Origin: Actinomadura hallensis
Lineage (GTDB): Bacteria > Actinomycetota > Actinomycetes > Streptosporangiales > Streptosporangiaceae
NCBI RefSeq assembly: GCF_006716765.1
Contig: NZ_VFPO01000001.1
Coordinates: 5,828,001-5,892,000 of the forward strand
Length of the DNA: 64,000 bases
Direction: 5' to 3'
Shown here: piece after piece, positions 1-9,482 of the stretch
How the letters are laid out: each line of letters opens with the position of its first letter
How positions within the stretch are numbered: the first letter of the stretch is position 1
The notes under the pieces: generated by a model
What the model saw: the letters and a program-made list of their open reading frames with translations, nothing else
Database searches by the model: none
What the model was told of the DNA's origin: nothing
Translations under genes and position numbers: made by a program

Positions 1-97
1 CGAGGCGCTGCGGCTGGCCGCCGCGCTGGAACGGCGCCTGCCGGCGGGCACGTGGCCGGGGACGTGGCTGTTCGCCCGCGCCCGCCGCCCCGGCTGA
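1..97 (+). CDS. C-terminal end of an unidentified protein (partial)
   Basis: The window opens inside a plus-strand frame that reads 31 codons from base 2 and ends at a TGA (95-97). The visible tail, rich in Ala, Arg and Leu and ending in ARARRPG, is too short to name. It resembles the last strand of some class I methyltransferases, but that is only an impression. It is convergent with the teichoic-acid polymerase gene that ends at 135. Confidence 0.5.
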   Translation, partial: EALRLAAALERRLPAGTWPGTWLFARARRPG

Positions 98-134
98 GCC
101 CCCGCCCCGCTCCCCCGTGCTCGCGCGGTCTCCC

Positions 135-3100
135 TCACCGATCGCCGAAGACGTGGTCGACCACGCGGGCGGCCGCCTGCCCGTCGTCGTGCGGGCAGTA
201 CTTCACGAAGAAGCGGTCGTAGGCCTCCGCGTAGCGCTCCTCGCTGTCGGGGGCCTCCCGGACCGCTTCGGCGACCTCGGCGGTGGTCGTCACCAAGGGA
301 CCGGGCGCCTCGGCCTCCAGGTCGAAGTAGAAGCCGCGCACATGGTCGCGGTACCGCTCCAGGTCGTAGGCGTACAGGACGATCGGCCTGCCCAGGATCG
401 CGTAGTCGAACATGGCGGACGAGTAGTCGGTGACGAGCACGTCGGCCGCCATGTACAGATCGGCGATGTCCGGGTAGCGGGAGACGTCCATGACGAAGCC
501 GTCCGTCGCGGGACGGTCCCGGTCGGTGATGAGGTGGTGCGCCCGCAGGAGCAGGACGTGGTCGTCGCCGAGGGCCTCACGCATGAGCTCGACGTCCAGC
601 TCCAGCGAGAACCCGTGGCTGCCGAGCGCGTGGTGCCGGTCGTCGCGCCAGGTGGGCGCGTACAGGACGACCTTCTTGCCGTCGGGGATCCCCAGGCCCT
701 TGCGGATGTGGGACCCGATGCTCTCCCATTCGGACGTGCTGAGGATGTCGTTGCGCGGATACCCGGTCTCCAGGACCTCGCCCTCGTACCGGAAGGCGCG
801 ACGCATCGTCCGGGTGGCGAACGGGCTCGGGGACAGCAGCAGGTCCCACCGCGCCACCTCCCGCTCCAGCCGGTCGAACCGTTCGGTGCGCCGGTACGGC
901 ATGTCCCTCAGGTCGTGGGCGAGACGCTTCAGCGGCGTGCCGTGCCACGTCTGGACGTAGGTCTGGCCGTCGCGCTTGACGTACCAGGGCGGCGTCCCGG
1001 AGTTGGTGACCACGTAGCGGGCGCGGGCCAGGACGCGGTAGTGCTCGCGGCTCCCCGCCTGGACGGTGCGGGCCTTGCCGTCCACCGCGAACTGGCCGTC
1101 GGCGGAGACCCACACGCACTCCAGGTCCGGCTCGCGTCGGGCGAGTTCCTCGTAGATGGCCCTGGGGTTGCAGCTGTACTGGGCGCCCTCATGGCTGTCG
1201 AACACGACGACGTCCGCGAGGGGGCTGCGCAGATACACCGGGTAGTCACGCTGCTGAAGCTGCCGTTGCGCGTGCCCTCCGCGTTCGTCCTCGTCCAGGG
1301 CGGGGCGGCTGCGCAGCACCAGCGCGTCGATCTGGTGCACGCCGACCTCGAACTCGTGCGTGGCGAGGCGGCGGCGTCCCGGGAGCTCCGGGATCGCCTC
1401 GCGTTCGGCGACGACGGCCACCTCCCCGCAGCGCGTGCCCGCGAGCAGTTCCCAGGTGCCGCTGCGCAGGGGAAGGTCCGTCCCGAACACCGTCATCGCG
1501 GCCGGGGTGAACGCGGCGGTGAAGCGCTCCCCCTCCCAGGTGACGGGAACGCTGTGCTGGTCGCCCGACCTTTGGCGACGCAGGATGAAGTGTGCGGGTC
1601 GCTCCTCGGGGTCTGCGAAGTCGCCGCAGAGGGTGAGGAGGCCGTTGTCGTCCCACTCTGCACCCGTCACCACCGGCCGGAAGCTGCGCTCCACGCCGCG
1701 GAGGTTGCCGAAAGCCGTGCGAGTGACGGCGAACTCCCGGCCATGCCCCAGGCCCGCGGAATCCTTGCAGGGCGGCAGCGCGAACCGGGCGGGAGCGACG
1801 TTGGACGCCACGGTGAGCCTGAGGGGGCCGCCTTCACCGGTCAGCCTGATGTCCCAGTCGATGGCGTCCAGGACGTGCGCGCTGTAGGACGTGCCCTGGC
1901 CGCCGTCGTCCCGGACGGAGACCAGCTCCTCCAGAGGGAGGGTCGCCTTGAAGTCGAAGCCGGTGCCCTCCGCCATGCGCAGCGCCGCCGACTGCCGCAG
2001 CGTCACCTCGCCGCGCACCTCGGCGACCCCGTGCCTGCGCACCGCGACCATGGCCGCCTCCGCGCCCAGGGCCCTCCTCGTCCAGCCGGTCAGCTCCAGC
2101 CGGTCGCCGTCGCGCCGCACGCCGGTGAGGACGGCCTTGGCCCGCTTGACGTGCACCACGAACACGTCGTCGTCGCCCGCCGCCGGCTGGACGGCCACGT
2201 GCTCGTCCACCTGGCGCGGGGCCGTCCACCGCACCTGCGGGGCCATCGCCGTGAGCCGCTGGACGGCCCTGCGCCCGGCCGTCGACACCTCTGCGTACAG
2301 CTCGTAGGTCGCCGTCCGCCACTCGTCGTCGTCCAGGAGGAACTCCGGCTCCACCCGCACGGAGAACCCGGACCAGTCGTAGGACACCGACGACTGGTCG
2401 GACTCTGCCGTGGCATGCGTGCAGCGGATCCTTTCCACCGGCAGCCGGATCTCCTTGCCGGTCTTGATGTCCCGCATCCAGACGCGGATACGGGACTTCG
2501 CCTCCTCGGACACGTCGAGCCTGTCGAAGTAGGCGTGCCCCTCGACGATCAGGGTGTCGACGTCCCACTCCACGCGGTCCACGTCCGCCCACAGGAGCAT
2601 CTCGTCGGTGACGTCGTACAGCTCCTCCGGTATGGCACGTTCCGCGTCGTCGAAGAACGGGTACCGGGCGTACCAGCGCGGACGGAGCCGGCCCCGCTGC
2701 ACGAGGGGGACGTCCCGCAGCCCCTCCTCCTCTTCGAAGCGGAGGACCTCCAGCAGTTCCGGCAGCATCCGCTTGCCCAGCAGGTACGTCTCCAGTCGCC
2801 GGATCGCCGCCAGCCGGTCGACGGCGGCCCTGTCGGCGGCGGCCACGACCTCCGCCCCCAGTTCGACCAGGTTCTCCCGCTCCTGCCAGGTGGCACCGGG
2901 CAGAGCGAGAATGAGCGCGCGCACGTCGAGGTCCAGCGCGTACATGTCGTGGACGGCCAGAAGCTCCGGAGCATGGTCCTGCACGAAGGTCCGGACCGTC
3001 GCGTGGGTCGCCATCCGTTCGGCGATGTCCGCCGTGTCGTAGCGCAGCCGCGGGGCCGTCCCCGGACGCTCCCGCCAGAAGTAGACGGTCGTGTCGAGCA

Positions 3101-3695
3101 CGTCCACAGAGGAGGCCAGGATGTTGGCCTGCATGGCGGCGAGCACGTCGAGGGTGGCGGGGACCTCGAAGTTGTACGCGTCCCAGAACTCACGCCGGAA
3201 CACCTTGTTGCACACCATCCTGTCCTGCAGAAGGGCAGGGTGGCGGGTCGCGTCCGTCGCCTTCATGGTCATCGCGTAAGGGACGCTGTGCAGCGGGGAC
3301 TGGCGCACCTGGGTCCCGTCCAGGCACATGACGTTCCCGCCCACGAAGTCGGACCCGGACGACTCCAGCGAGGCGACCATCATCTCGTAGGCGTACGGGG
3401 GCACGGCGTCCTTGCCGTCCACGATGGCCAGGAACCGTCCGTTCGCCTGCCGGACGCCGGTGTTCCCGGCCGTCATCCCGCCGGACGGCTGCATCAGCGT
3501 GAACCGGTCGTCGCGTCCGGCGAACTCCTTGGCGATCACCGGCCCGGCGTCGCTCGACCCGTCGTCCACCATGAGCACCTCGAGGCTGCGCATGGTCTGG
3601 CGGGCGAGCGAATCCAGGCAGGCGGCGAGATGCGCCTCGGCGTTGCGGAAGGGGACGACGACGCTGAGCTTGGGTGGGCTTGTTCGGGGTGACAC
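135..3695 (-). CDS. TagF-like bifunctional GT2 / CDP-glycerol glycerophosphotransferase (1)
   Basis: A 1186-residue protein of the teichoic-acid polymerase class. Residues about 10-240 form a family-2 glycosyltransferase domain (KLSVVVPFRNAE, then MVDDGSSDAG). A middle region of about 450 residues has no clear family. The last 370 or so residues are a Glyphos_transf (TagF/TagB) domain with the WHGTPLK motif, a HH motif in LLRAHHLI, and VTDYSSAMFDYA. This domain transfers polyol phosphate from a CDP-polyol to a growing wall teichoic acid at the inner membrane face; the polyol cannot be read from sequence. The GT2 metal motif is altered: the site that is DAD in the neighbouring paralogue reads DGK here. 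The start is GTG with a weak GGAG upstream. The gene lies 22 bp after the paralogue and is probably co-transcribed with it. Confidence 0.88.
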   Translation of the reverse strand: MSPRTSPPKLSVVVPFRNAEAHLAACLDSLARQTMRSLEVLMVDDGSSDAGPVIAKEFAGRDDRFTLMQPSGGMTAGNTGVRQANGRFLAIVDGKDAVPPYAYEMMVASLESSGSDFVGGNVMCLDGTQVRQSPLHSVPYAMTMKATDATRHPALLQDRMVCNKVFRREFWDAYNFEVPATLDVLAAMQANILASSVDVLDTTVYFWRERPGTAPRLRYDTADIAERMATHATVRTFVQDHAPELLAVHDMYALDLDVRALILALPGATWQERENLVELGAEVVAAADRAAVDRLAAIRRLETYLLGKRMLPELLEVLRFEEEEGLRDVPLVQRGRLRPRWYARYPFFDDAERAIPEELYDVTDEMLLWADVDRVEWDVDTLIVEGHAYFDRLDVSEEAKSRIRVWMRDIKTGKEIRLPVERIRCTHATAESDQSSVSYDWSGFSVRVEPEFLLDDDEWRTATYELYAEVSTAGRRAVQRLTAMAPQVRWTAPRQVDEHVAVQPAAGDDDVFVVHVKRAKAVLTGVRRDGDRLELTGWTRRALGAEAAMVAVRRHGVAEVRGEVTLRQSAALRMAEGTGFDFKATLPLEELVSVRDDGGQGTSYSAHVLDAIDWDIRLTGEGGPLRLTVASNVAPARFALPPCKDSAGLGHGREFAVTRTAFGNLRGVERSFRPVVTGAEWDDNGLLTLCGDFADPEERPAHFILRRQRSGDQHSVPVTWEGERFTAAFTPAAMTVFGTDLPLRSGTWELLAGTRCGEVAVVAEREAIPELPGRRRLATHEFEVGVHQIDALVLRSRPALDEDERGGHAQRQLQQRDYPVYLRSPLADVVVFDSHEGAQYSCNPRAIYEELARREPDLECVWVSADGQFAVDGKARTVQAGSREHYRVLARARYVVTNSGTPPWYVKRDGQTYVQTWHGTPLKRLAHDLRDMPYRRTERFDRLEREVARWDLLLSPSPFATRTMRRAFRYEGEVLETGYPRNDILSTSEWESIGSHIRKGLGIPDGKKVVLYAPTWRDDRHHALGSHGFSLELDVELMREALGDDHVLLLRAHHLITDRDRPATDGFVMDVSRYPDIADLYMAADVLVTDYSSAMFDYAILGRPIVLYAYDLERYRDHVRGFYFDLEAEAPGPLVTTTAEVAEAVREAPDSEERYAEAYDRFFVKYCPHDDGQAAARVVDHVFGDR

Positions 3696-3717
3696 GAGCG
3701 GCTCCGAGATGGGAATT

Positions 3718-6700
3718 TCAGTGGGCGGGCTGGAGGACCCGGTCGAGCACGCGGGAGGCGGCGCGGCCGTCGTCGTGCGGGCAGTACCGGGCGGCGAAGG
3801 CGGCGCGCGCGTCCCGGAACCCGGCGTCGAGCGCGGCGGGCTCCCGCAGGACCTCGACGACCTCCCGCGCGGTGCTCAGCAGCGGCCCGGGGGCCTCCGC
3901 GTCGAAGTCGAAGTAGAAACCGCGCACGTGGTCGCGGTAGCGCTCCAGGTCGTAGGTGAAGAAGACCATCGGGCGGCCGGTGACGGCGAAGTCGAACATG
4001 GACGACGAGTAGTCCGTGACGAGCACGTCGCTGATGAGGAACAGTTCGGAGATGTCGGGGTAGTAGGACACGTCCATGACGCAGTCGCCCGGCCGGAGCT
4101 TGGGACGGTCGGTGACGAGGTAGTGCGTGCGCAGGAGGAGGACGTGGTCGCGCCCCAGCGCCGCCCTGAACCCGTCGATGTCGAACTCCATCCGGAACGC
4201 GCTCCCGTCGACCGCGTGGCGGAAGTCGTCACGCCACGTGGGCGCGTACAGAACGACCCGCTTGCCCTCGGGGATGCCGAGCCGCCGGCGCACCGCCGCC
4301 GCCAGCTCCTCCCGGTGCGGGCTGTTCAGGACGTCGTTGCGCGGATATCCGCTTTCGAAGACGGGTCCGTCGTAGCGGAACGCGCGCCGGAACAGCGGCA
4401 CGGAGAACGCGTTCTGGGCCAGGAGCAGGTCCCAGCGGGGGACGTCGTGGTCCATCCAGTCGATGCTCGCGGGCCGCTTGTACGGCATCTCCTTGACGTC
4501 GTACCCGATCTTCTTCAGCGGCGTCCCGTGCCAGCACTGCACGTAGATCTGGTCGTCGCGCTTGGCGAACCACTCCTTCTGCGACCAGTTGCCGAAGATG
4601 TACCGCGCGCGGGCCAGCGCCTCGTAGTACTCCCGCGTACCGACCAGGACGGTCCGCACCCCCGGCGGGCTGCCGAACTGGCCGTTGGCGGTGATCCACA
4701 CGCACTCAAGGTCGATCTCCCGCCGCCGGATCTCCTGGTAGATGCCACGGGGATTGCAGGAGAACTGGCGTCCCCGGTAGGCGTCGAACACGGCCAGCTC
4801 ACGGACGGGCAGGTTCAGGTGGCGGCGGTAGTGCCCGGACCGCATGCGGCTCTGCGCGTACGGCCCGCGTTCGTCATCGTCGAGGGCCGTCTCTATGCGC
4901 AACTGCAGGCGGTCGGTCTTGTGGGCGTGGACCGCGACCCTGTGCAGACCCGTCTCGAACGGCTCCGGAAGGTCCCTGAGGGTGTGCCGTCTGATGACGA
5001 CCGGCTGTTCCTCCCCGGCGAGGGCGACCAACACGTCCCAACGGCCCGCGACAAGGGGACGCGACAGGCCGAGCACCGCCATGCGCGCCGGGGAGAACGA
5101 CGCCGTGAACCGTTCACCGGCCCAGCGCAGCCTGACCGTGTGCTCCTCACACGAGCGGCGCCGCCTGAGCACCACGGCATCGGGCCGTCCCGTCGCTTCT
5201 GTGCACGTCCCCGCCAGGTGCAGGGCTCCGTCGGACGACCAGGACACGGCGTCCACCACCAGGGCTCGCTCACGGACGACGATCCGCAGCGTGCTACGCC
5301 GTGTCCTGGCCAGCTCAAGCTCCCCGCCCGGAACGGCGAACGCCGTGCCTGCAGGATCCTCCTCCAAGTAAGGCTTGGCTCCTCCGGATAGGGCGACCTC
5401 CCAGTCGCCGGGGCGGCCCACCAGTCCGGCGATCGGCAGCCTGGCCCGGAACGCGCCGTTCCCGGCCGGCACGACCGGTCCCGTCACCGTGCCCCGTCCC
5501 GTCTTCGGCGTCGCGACCACGCGCGCGTCGTCCCCGAGCGGGGTGCGGCTCCAGCCGTCCAGCCACAGCTCCCCCCGCTCCAGATGCGCGCCCACGACGG
5601 CCGCCGCCGTCCGCCGCACCTGCACCACGAACCGTTGCCTGGCCGCGACCCCCTGCACGAGCACACCGGGCGCGCACTCCAGGTCATCGGGCCACTGGCG
5701 CGCGGGGAGCCGCGGATTCCCGAACGTGCACCTGCGCCGCAGCCCCCGGTTCACGACCTCCGCGCAGGGCACCCAGTCGACGTCACGCCAGCGGCCGAGC
5801 ACCTTCAGCGACGACGGGTCGATGTCGGCGACGAACCCCGACCAGTCGTAGGACACCGCCGTCTGCTTCGACCGGGCGGTCACGTCCGGCCTGCGGACGC
5901 GCCTCACCGGCACCCGCATGAAGCCGCGCCAGTTCGACGCCACCAGCCACAACCGGATGCGCGAGCAGTCCTCGGTCGAGGAGTCCAGATGCCGGATGTA
6001 GGCGTGGCCCTCCAGGCGGAGCCGCCCGTCGGCCCACGAGGCCCGGTCGATCGCCGCCACCGGGGTCAGCTCGTCGGTCACGTCGTAGACGTGCGAGGGG
6101 ACGCCACGCTCCTCGTCCTCGAAGTACGGGTACTCCGCGTACCAGCGGGACCTGATCCCCCGCCGCACCCTGGGCGCGTCGGCGGCCTTGCGGAGCTGCA
6201 CGAACCGCAGCGTCTCCATCAGCTCCGGCAGCATCCGGCCGCACAGCAGGTGCAGCTGGAGGCGCTGGATCGACGGGAGCCTCTTCACCACCCGCGGACT
6301 GATCCGCCCCGCCAGGTCGGCGCCCAGCGCGACGAGCTCCTCGCGGTGCTCCTCCTGCGTCTTGGGCAGTGCCTCGAACAGGATGCGGAGCTCGATCCCC
6401 ACCAGGGCGTGCTCGTCGTACGCGTTCAGGAGGCCGGACGCCTCCTCGGCCAGGGCGTCGCGCAGTGCGCGCGCGGACCTCAGGCGCTGGGCGATGCCGT
6501 CCCGGTCGTAGCGGTCCTCTGTGGCGGTGCCGGGCCGCTTACGCCAGTGGTAGACGGTCTCCTTCAGCACGTCCACGGAGCGGGCGAGCGCGTGGGCGCG
6601 GACGGTCACCGGTGGGTTCACGTAGAACCCGGTGGGGAACTCCAGGCCTACCCGCTCCCAGAAGGCACGCCGGTAGACCTTGTTCCACGGCATCCTGTCG

Positions 6701-7161
6701 CGCATGAGCGCCGGCTTGGCCGACACATGCGTCTTCGCACACGACTCCGTGAACAGACCGTCGTGCAGGGGCGACTGCCATTTGCGGTCGCCGTCCATAC
6801 GGAGGACGTTGCCGGCCGCGACGTCCGACCCCGTCCGCTCCAGGGAGCCCACCAGGCGCGCGTAGGCCTTCCGGTCCACCACGTCGTCGGCGTCGGCGAA
6901 CGCCAGGTACTCGCCGCGCGCCTGCAGCACCCCGGCGTTGCGGGCCGGGCCCGGTCCCCCGTTGTCCCGCGTGACCAGCCGGAACCGCGGGTCCCGCGCG
7001 CACATCTCCTTGGCGATCACCGCGCCGTTGTCGGTGGACCCGTCGTCCACCATGATCACCTCGAGGTCGCGGAGCGTCTGGCCCGCCAGCGACTCCAGGC
7101 ACTCCCGCAAGTACTCCTCGGTGTTGCAGAACGGCACGACGACGGTGAGCTTCGGGGACAT
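3718..7161 (-). CDS. TagF-like bifunctional GT2 / CDP-glycerol glycerophosphotransferase (2)
   Basis: A 1147-residue paralogue of the next gene with the same layout: N-terminal GT2 domain (KLTVVVPFCNTEEYL, DDGSTDNG, an intact DADD motif and GPARNAG), a long middle region, and a C-terminal Glyphos_transf domain (CWHGTPLKKIG, LLRTHYLV, VTDYSSSMFDFA). ATG at 7161 is preferred over an upstream in-frame start because GAGGAGGAGG lies just before it and GT2 homology begins two residues later. It is the first gene of a two-gene teichoic-acid operon. Retention of the DxD motif suggests this copy keeps the active transferase that may prime or decorate the chain, whereas its neighbour may have lost it. 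The acceptor and polyol are unknown. Confidence 0.88.
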   Translation of the reverse strand: MSPKLTVVVPFCNTEEYLRECLESLAGQTLRDLEVIMVDDGSTDNGAVIAKEMCARDPRFRLVTRDNGGPGPARNAGVLQARGEYLAFADADDVVDRKAYARLVGSLERTGSDVAAGNVLRMDGDRKWQSPLHDGLFTESCAKTHVSAKPALMRDRMPWNKVYRRAFWERVGLEFPTGFYVNPPVTVRAHALARSVDVLKETVYHWRKRPGTATEDRYDRDGIAQRLRSARALRDALAEEASGLLNAYDEHALVGIELRILFEALPKTQEEHREELVALGADLAGRISPRVVKRLPSIQRLQLHLLCGRMLPELMETLRFVQLRKAADAPRVRRGIRSRWYAEYPYFEDEERGVPSHVYDVTDELTPVAAIDRASWADGRLRLEGHAYIRHLDSSTEDCSRIRLWLVASNWRGFMRVPVRRVRRPDVTARSKQTAVSYDWSGFVADIDPSSLKVLGRWRDVDWVPCAEVVNRGLRRRCTFGNPRLPARQWPDDLECAPGVLVQGVAARQRFVVQVRRTAAAVVGAHLERGELWLDGWSRTPLGDDARVVATPKTGRGTVTGPVVPAGNGAFRARLPIAGLVGRPGDWEVALSGGAKPYLEEDPAGTAFAVPGGELELARTRRSTLRIVVRERALVVDAVSWSSDGALHLAGTCTEATGRPDAVVLRRRRSCEEHTVRLRWAGERFTASFSPARMAVLGLSRPLVAGRWDVLVALAGEEQPVVIRRHTLRDLPEPFETGLHRVAVHAHKTDRLQLRIETALDDDERGPYAQSRMRSGHYRRHLNLPVRELAVFDAYRGRQFSCNPRGIYQEIRRREIDLECVWITANGQFGSPPGVRTVLVGTREYYEALARARYIFGNWSQKEWFAKRDDQIYVQCWHGTPLKKIGYDVKEMPYKRPASIDWMDHDVPRWDLLLAQNAFSVPLFRRAFRYDGPVFESGYPRNDVLNSPHREELAAAVRRRLGIPEGKRVVLYAPTWRDDFRHAVDGSAFRMEFDIDGFRAALGRDHVLLLRTHYLVTDRPKLRPGDCVMDVSYYPDISELFLISDVLVTDYSSSMFDFAVTGRPMVFFTYDLERYRDHVRGFYFDFDAEAPGPLLSTAREVVEVLREPAALDAGFRDARAAFAARYCPHDDGRAASRVLDRVLQPAH

Positions 7162-7336
7162 GGGGCCTCCTCCTCGCCCCCCGAGCATGGTGACGCGACG
7201 CGTTCGCACAAACACGCATCACAAAGGCCGGGGCGTCCCCTGACGCAGACTTGACCCCCGCTAGGCCCGTATTTACGGTCCGCTGACCGTCCCGACCCGC
7301 CCCGGATCGCAGTACGGGCTTCCCAGGCGGAACGCT

Positions 7337-8269
7337 CTAGGCGGGACGCACGCCCGGAGCCACCCTCGAGTCGGCGAGCGCGTCGCGGATGCTCGCCGCC
7401 AGGGCCTCGAACTCCTCCACGCGCGGCGACGTCGACCGGAACGCGAGCCCGATCCTGCGGTACGGCGCCGGCTCGACGAACCGGTGCACGCTCAGGTTCG
7501 GCGCCCGGCGCGTCTCCACCGGCAGCGCCGTCTCGGGGACGAGCGTCACGCCGAGCCCGCCCGACACCAGCTGCACCAGCGTCGCCAGGCTGGTCGCGTA
7601 CGTGGCGGCCGCCGCCCGCGCCCCCACGTCGCGGCAGACCTCAAGGGCCTGGTCGCGCATGCAGTGGCCCTTGTTGAGCAGGAGCACGTCCAGATCGTTC
7701 AGCGCCTCTGGGGAGACGTCTCCGTCCGGCAGCCCGAAGCCAGTGGGCGCGACGAGGACGAAATCCTCGTCGTACAGGACGAGCTCCGTCACGCCAGGCA
7801 CGGAAACAGGAAGGGCCAAGAGGACCACGTCGAGCCGCCCTGCGAGCAGTTCCTCCACGATGTGGTCGGTCTGGTCCTCGTGCACCGACAGCTCAAGGTC
7901 GGGGAACTCCTTGGCGAGCCGCGGCAGGACTACAGGAAGCAGGTAGGGCGCGACGGTCGGGATCACACCGACCCGCAGCGGCCCCACCAGACAGCCCTGG
8001 ACGGCCTTGACCTCCTCGACCAGCCGGTCCAGTTCGGCCAGCACGATCTCCGCGTGCCGGGCGGCCCGCTCGCCCGCCGGGGTCAGCAGGACCTTCCGCG
8101 TGGTCCGCTCGACGAGCCGGGTCTCCAGGGTCTCCTCCAGCGCGGCCACGGCCCCCGAAAGGGCGGGCTGGCTCATCCTCAGCGCTGCGGCCGCGCCCCG
8201 GAAATGCAGATGCTCCGCGAGCGCCAGAAACGCCCGCAGCTGCGCCACCGTCGGTCCACTGATCGTCAT
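7337..8269 (-). CDS. oxyR: OxyR-type LysR transcriptional regulator of peroxide response
   Basis: A 310-residue LysR-family regulator with an N-terminal winged HTH (residues about 7-65, MSQPALSGAVAALEETL) and a periplasmic-binding-like effector domain. The peroxide-sensing site is clear: GHCMRDQALEVC places Cys203 and Cys212 with the spacing of the E. coli OxyR redox pair. The gene is divergent from ahpC-ahpD, the classic OxyR target, and an OxyR-like operator lies in the shared intergenic region. ATG at 8269 is chosen because HTH homology begins about seven residues later; a frame extending upstream to 8371 codes for an unlikely Cys/Arg-rich leader. Oxidised OxyR is expected to activate ahpCD. 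Confidence 0.92.
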   Translation of the reverse strand: MTISGPTVAQLRAFLALAEHLHFRGAAAALRMSQPALSGAVAALEETLETRLVERTTRKVLLTPAGERAARHAEIVLAELDRLVEEVKAVQGCLVGPLRVGVIPTVAPYLLPVVLPRLAKEFPDLELSVHEDQTDHIVEELLAGRLDVVLLALPVSVPGVTELVLYDEDFVLVAPTGFGLPDGDVSPEALNDLDVLLLNKGHCMRDQALEVCRDVGARAAAATYATSLATLVQLVSGGLGVTLVPETALPVETRRAPNLSVHRFVEPAPYRRIGLAFRSTSPRVEEFEALAASIRDALADSRVAPGVRPA

Positions 8270-8751
8270 GCCGTCTCGACAGTACCCAAGGACCGTCACG
8301 CACGGTAACGAATAGCAGGTCACACGGGGGTGGGATTCCCCACAACCGCCGCGGCCGCGCCCGGCCCGCATCGTCGTGCGGCGCGGGATCGTCGTCCAGC
8401 CCGGACGACGGTGGGGACGCGGAGTCGGCGGGCTCGGTGACGGTTCAGTGGCGGCGACGCCCTACACTTGCCAACTACTCAGCGTTAGGCCCGTTTTGAC
8501 GGAGTCAGTGTGATTTACATCTAACTGACCCCGGGCCGGCACCCCCGCCGCTTCGCATCTTCGCTGGTCAGAGCGGTACAGAGGGGATTGATAGGGGAGT
8601 CCTATCAATCCATCGCGATACATCGATTTCTCTTCTCAACCGAGCTGAGGCACTCTAAGTGACGTCGGCCGGCGAGGTGGAAGACCCGCGGCCATCCCGT
8701 GCCTCCGTGCGGAGGCGACACCTCTTTACTTCTCGTGACGAAGGAGCATGC
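8270..8751. promoter_or_regulatory. oxyR-ahpC divergent intergenic region
   Basis: No gene is seen in these 482 bp between the divergent oxyR and ahpC starts. The part nearest ahpC is AT-richer than its surroundings and holds two inverted repeats (8501-8532 and 8586-8610) plus a small perfect hairpin, GCCTCC-GTGC-GGAGGC, at 8701-8716 in the probable ahpC leader. Promoter boxes were not assigned. Confidence 0.6.
8586..8610. promoter_or_regulatory. Probable OxyR operator upstream of ahpC
   Basis: A perfect 10-bp inverted repeat, GATTGATAGG / CCTATCAATC, has a 5-bp centre. It contains ATAG-N7-CTAT (8591-8605), which is the half-operator spacing known for E. coli OxyR. It lies about 140 bp upstream of the ahpC GTG and is the best site in the region. 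A second, phased half-operator is not convincing. Confidence 0.7.
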
Positions 8752-9306
8752 GTGCTTACTGTCGGTGACCAGTTCCCCGAGTACGAGCTCACCGCCTGCG
8801 TCTCCCTGGACCCGGAGAACGCGTTCGAGACGATCAACCACAAGACCTACGAGGGCAAGTGGCGCGTGGTGTTCTTCTGGCCGAAGGACTTCACGTTCGT
8901 CTGTCCGACCGAGATCGCCGAGTTCGGCCGCCTCAACGGCGAGTTCGCCGACCGCGACGCCCAGGTGCTCGGCGCCTCCGTCGACAACGAGTTCGTCCAC
9001 TACGCGTGGCGCAAGGACCACCCGGACCTCCGCGACATCCCGTTCCCGATGATGTCCGACCTCAACCGGGAGCTGTCGTCCGCGCTCGGCATCCTCACCG
9101 CCGACGGCGTCGCCCAGCGTGCGACCTTCATCGTCGACCCCAACAACGAGATCCAGTTCTCCATGGTGACCGCCGGCTCCGTCGGCCGGAACGTCAAGGA
9201 GGTCCTGCGGGTCCTCGACGCGCTCCAGAGCGACGAGCTGTGCCCCTGCAACTGGAACAAGGGTGAGGAGACCCTGGACGCCACCAAGCTGATGGCCGGG
9301 GTCTGA
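8752..9306 (+). CDS. ahpC: Alkyl hydroperoxide reductase, peroxiredoxin AhpC
   Basis: A 184-residue 2-Cys peroxiredoxin that reduces H2O2, organic peroxides and peroxynitrite in the cytosol. The peroxidatic cysteine is Cys51 in FTFVCPTE; two C-terminal cysteines, Cys164 and Cys166 in ELCPCNW, match the actinobacterial AhpC pattern with three Cys. The GTG at 8752 is preferred because AAGGAG ends five bases upstream and homology starts at once (LTVGDQFPEY); the frame is open upstream but does not look coding. ahpD follows after 176 bp and is likely its reductant adaptor. Control by the adjacent OxyR is expected. Confidence 0.95.
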   Translation: MLTVGDQFPEYELTACVSLDPENAFETINHKTYEGKWRVVFFWPKDFTFVCPTEIAEFGRLNGEFADRDAQVLGASVDNEFVHYAWRKDHPDLRDIPFPMMSDLNRELSSALGILTADGVAQRATFIVDPNNEIQFSMVTAGSVGRNVKEVLRVLDALQSDELCPCNWNKGEETLDATKLMAGV

Positions 9307-9482
9307 TCCCCCGCGTCGCCCCGGATCTGGAACGTTCTCGTCCGGCGGGCGACGCGGACGATCGCTGACGCACGGGTTTCGCACAACCTCGCCGATCGCC
9401 GGGCGGCCGCACCACCGCGGCCGCCCGGCGCGCGGCCGGCCGCCGTGCGCGGCCGGCCGTCCGCCTGAAAGGACACGACATC

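Noticed and set aside
117..3692. Plus-strand open frame of about 1190 codons opposite the first TagF-like gene
   Set aside because: It mirrors the real gene's GC3 pattern; composition is Arg/Gly/Pro/Val/His-rich with no recognisable motif. The same reasoning removes comparable long antisense frames opposite groEL, tsaD, guaB, glmS and the paralogue pair at the end.
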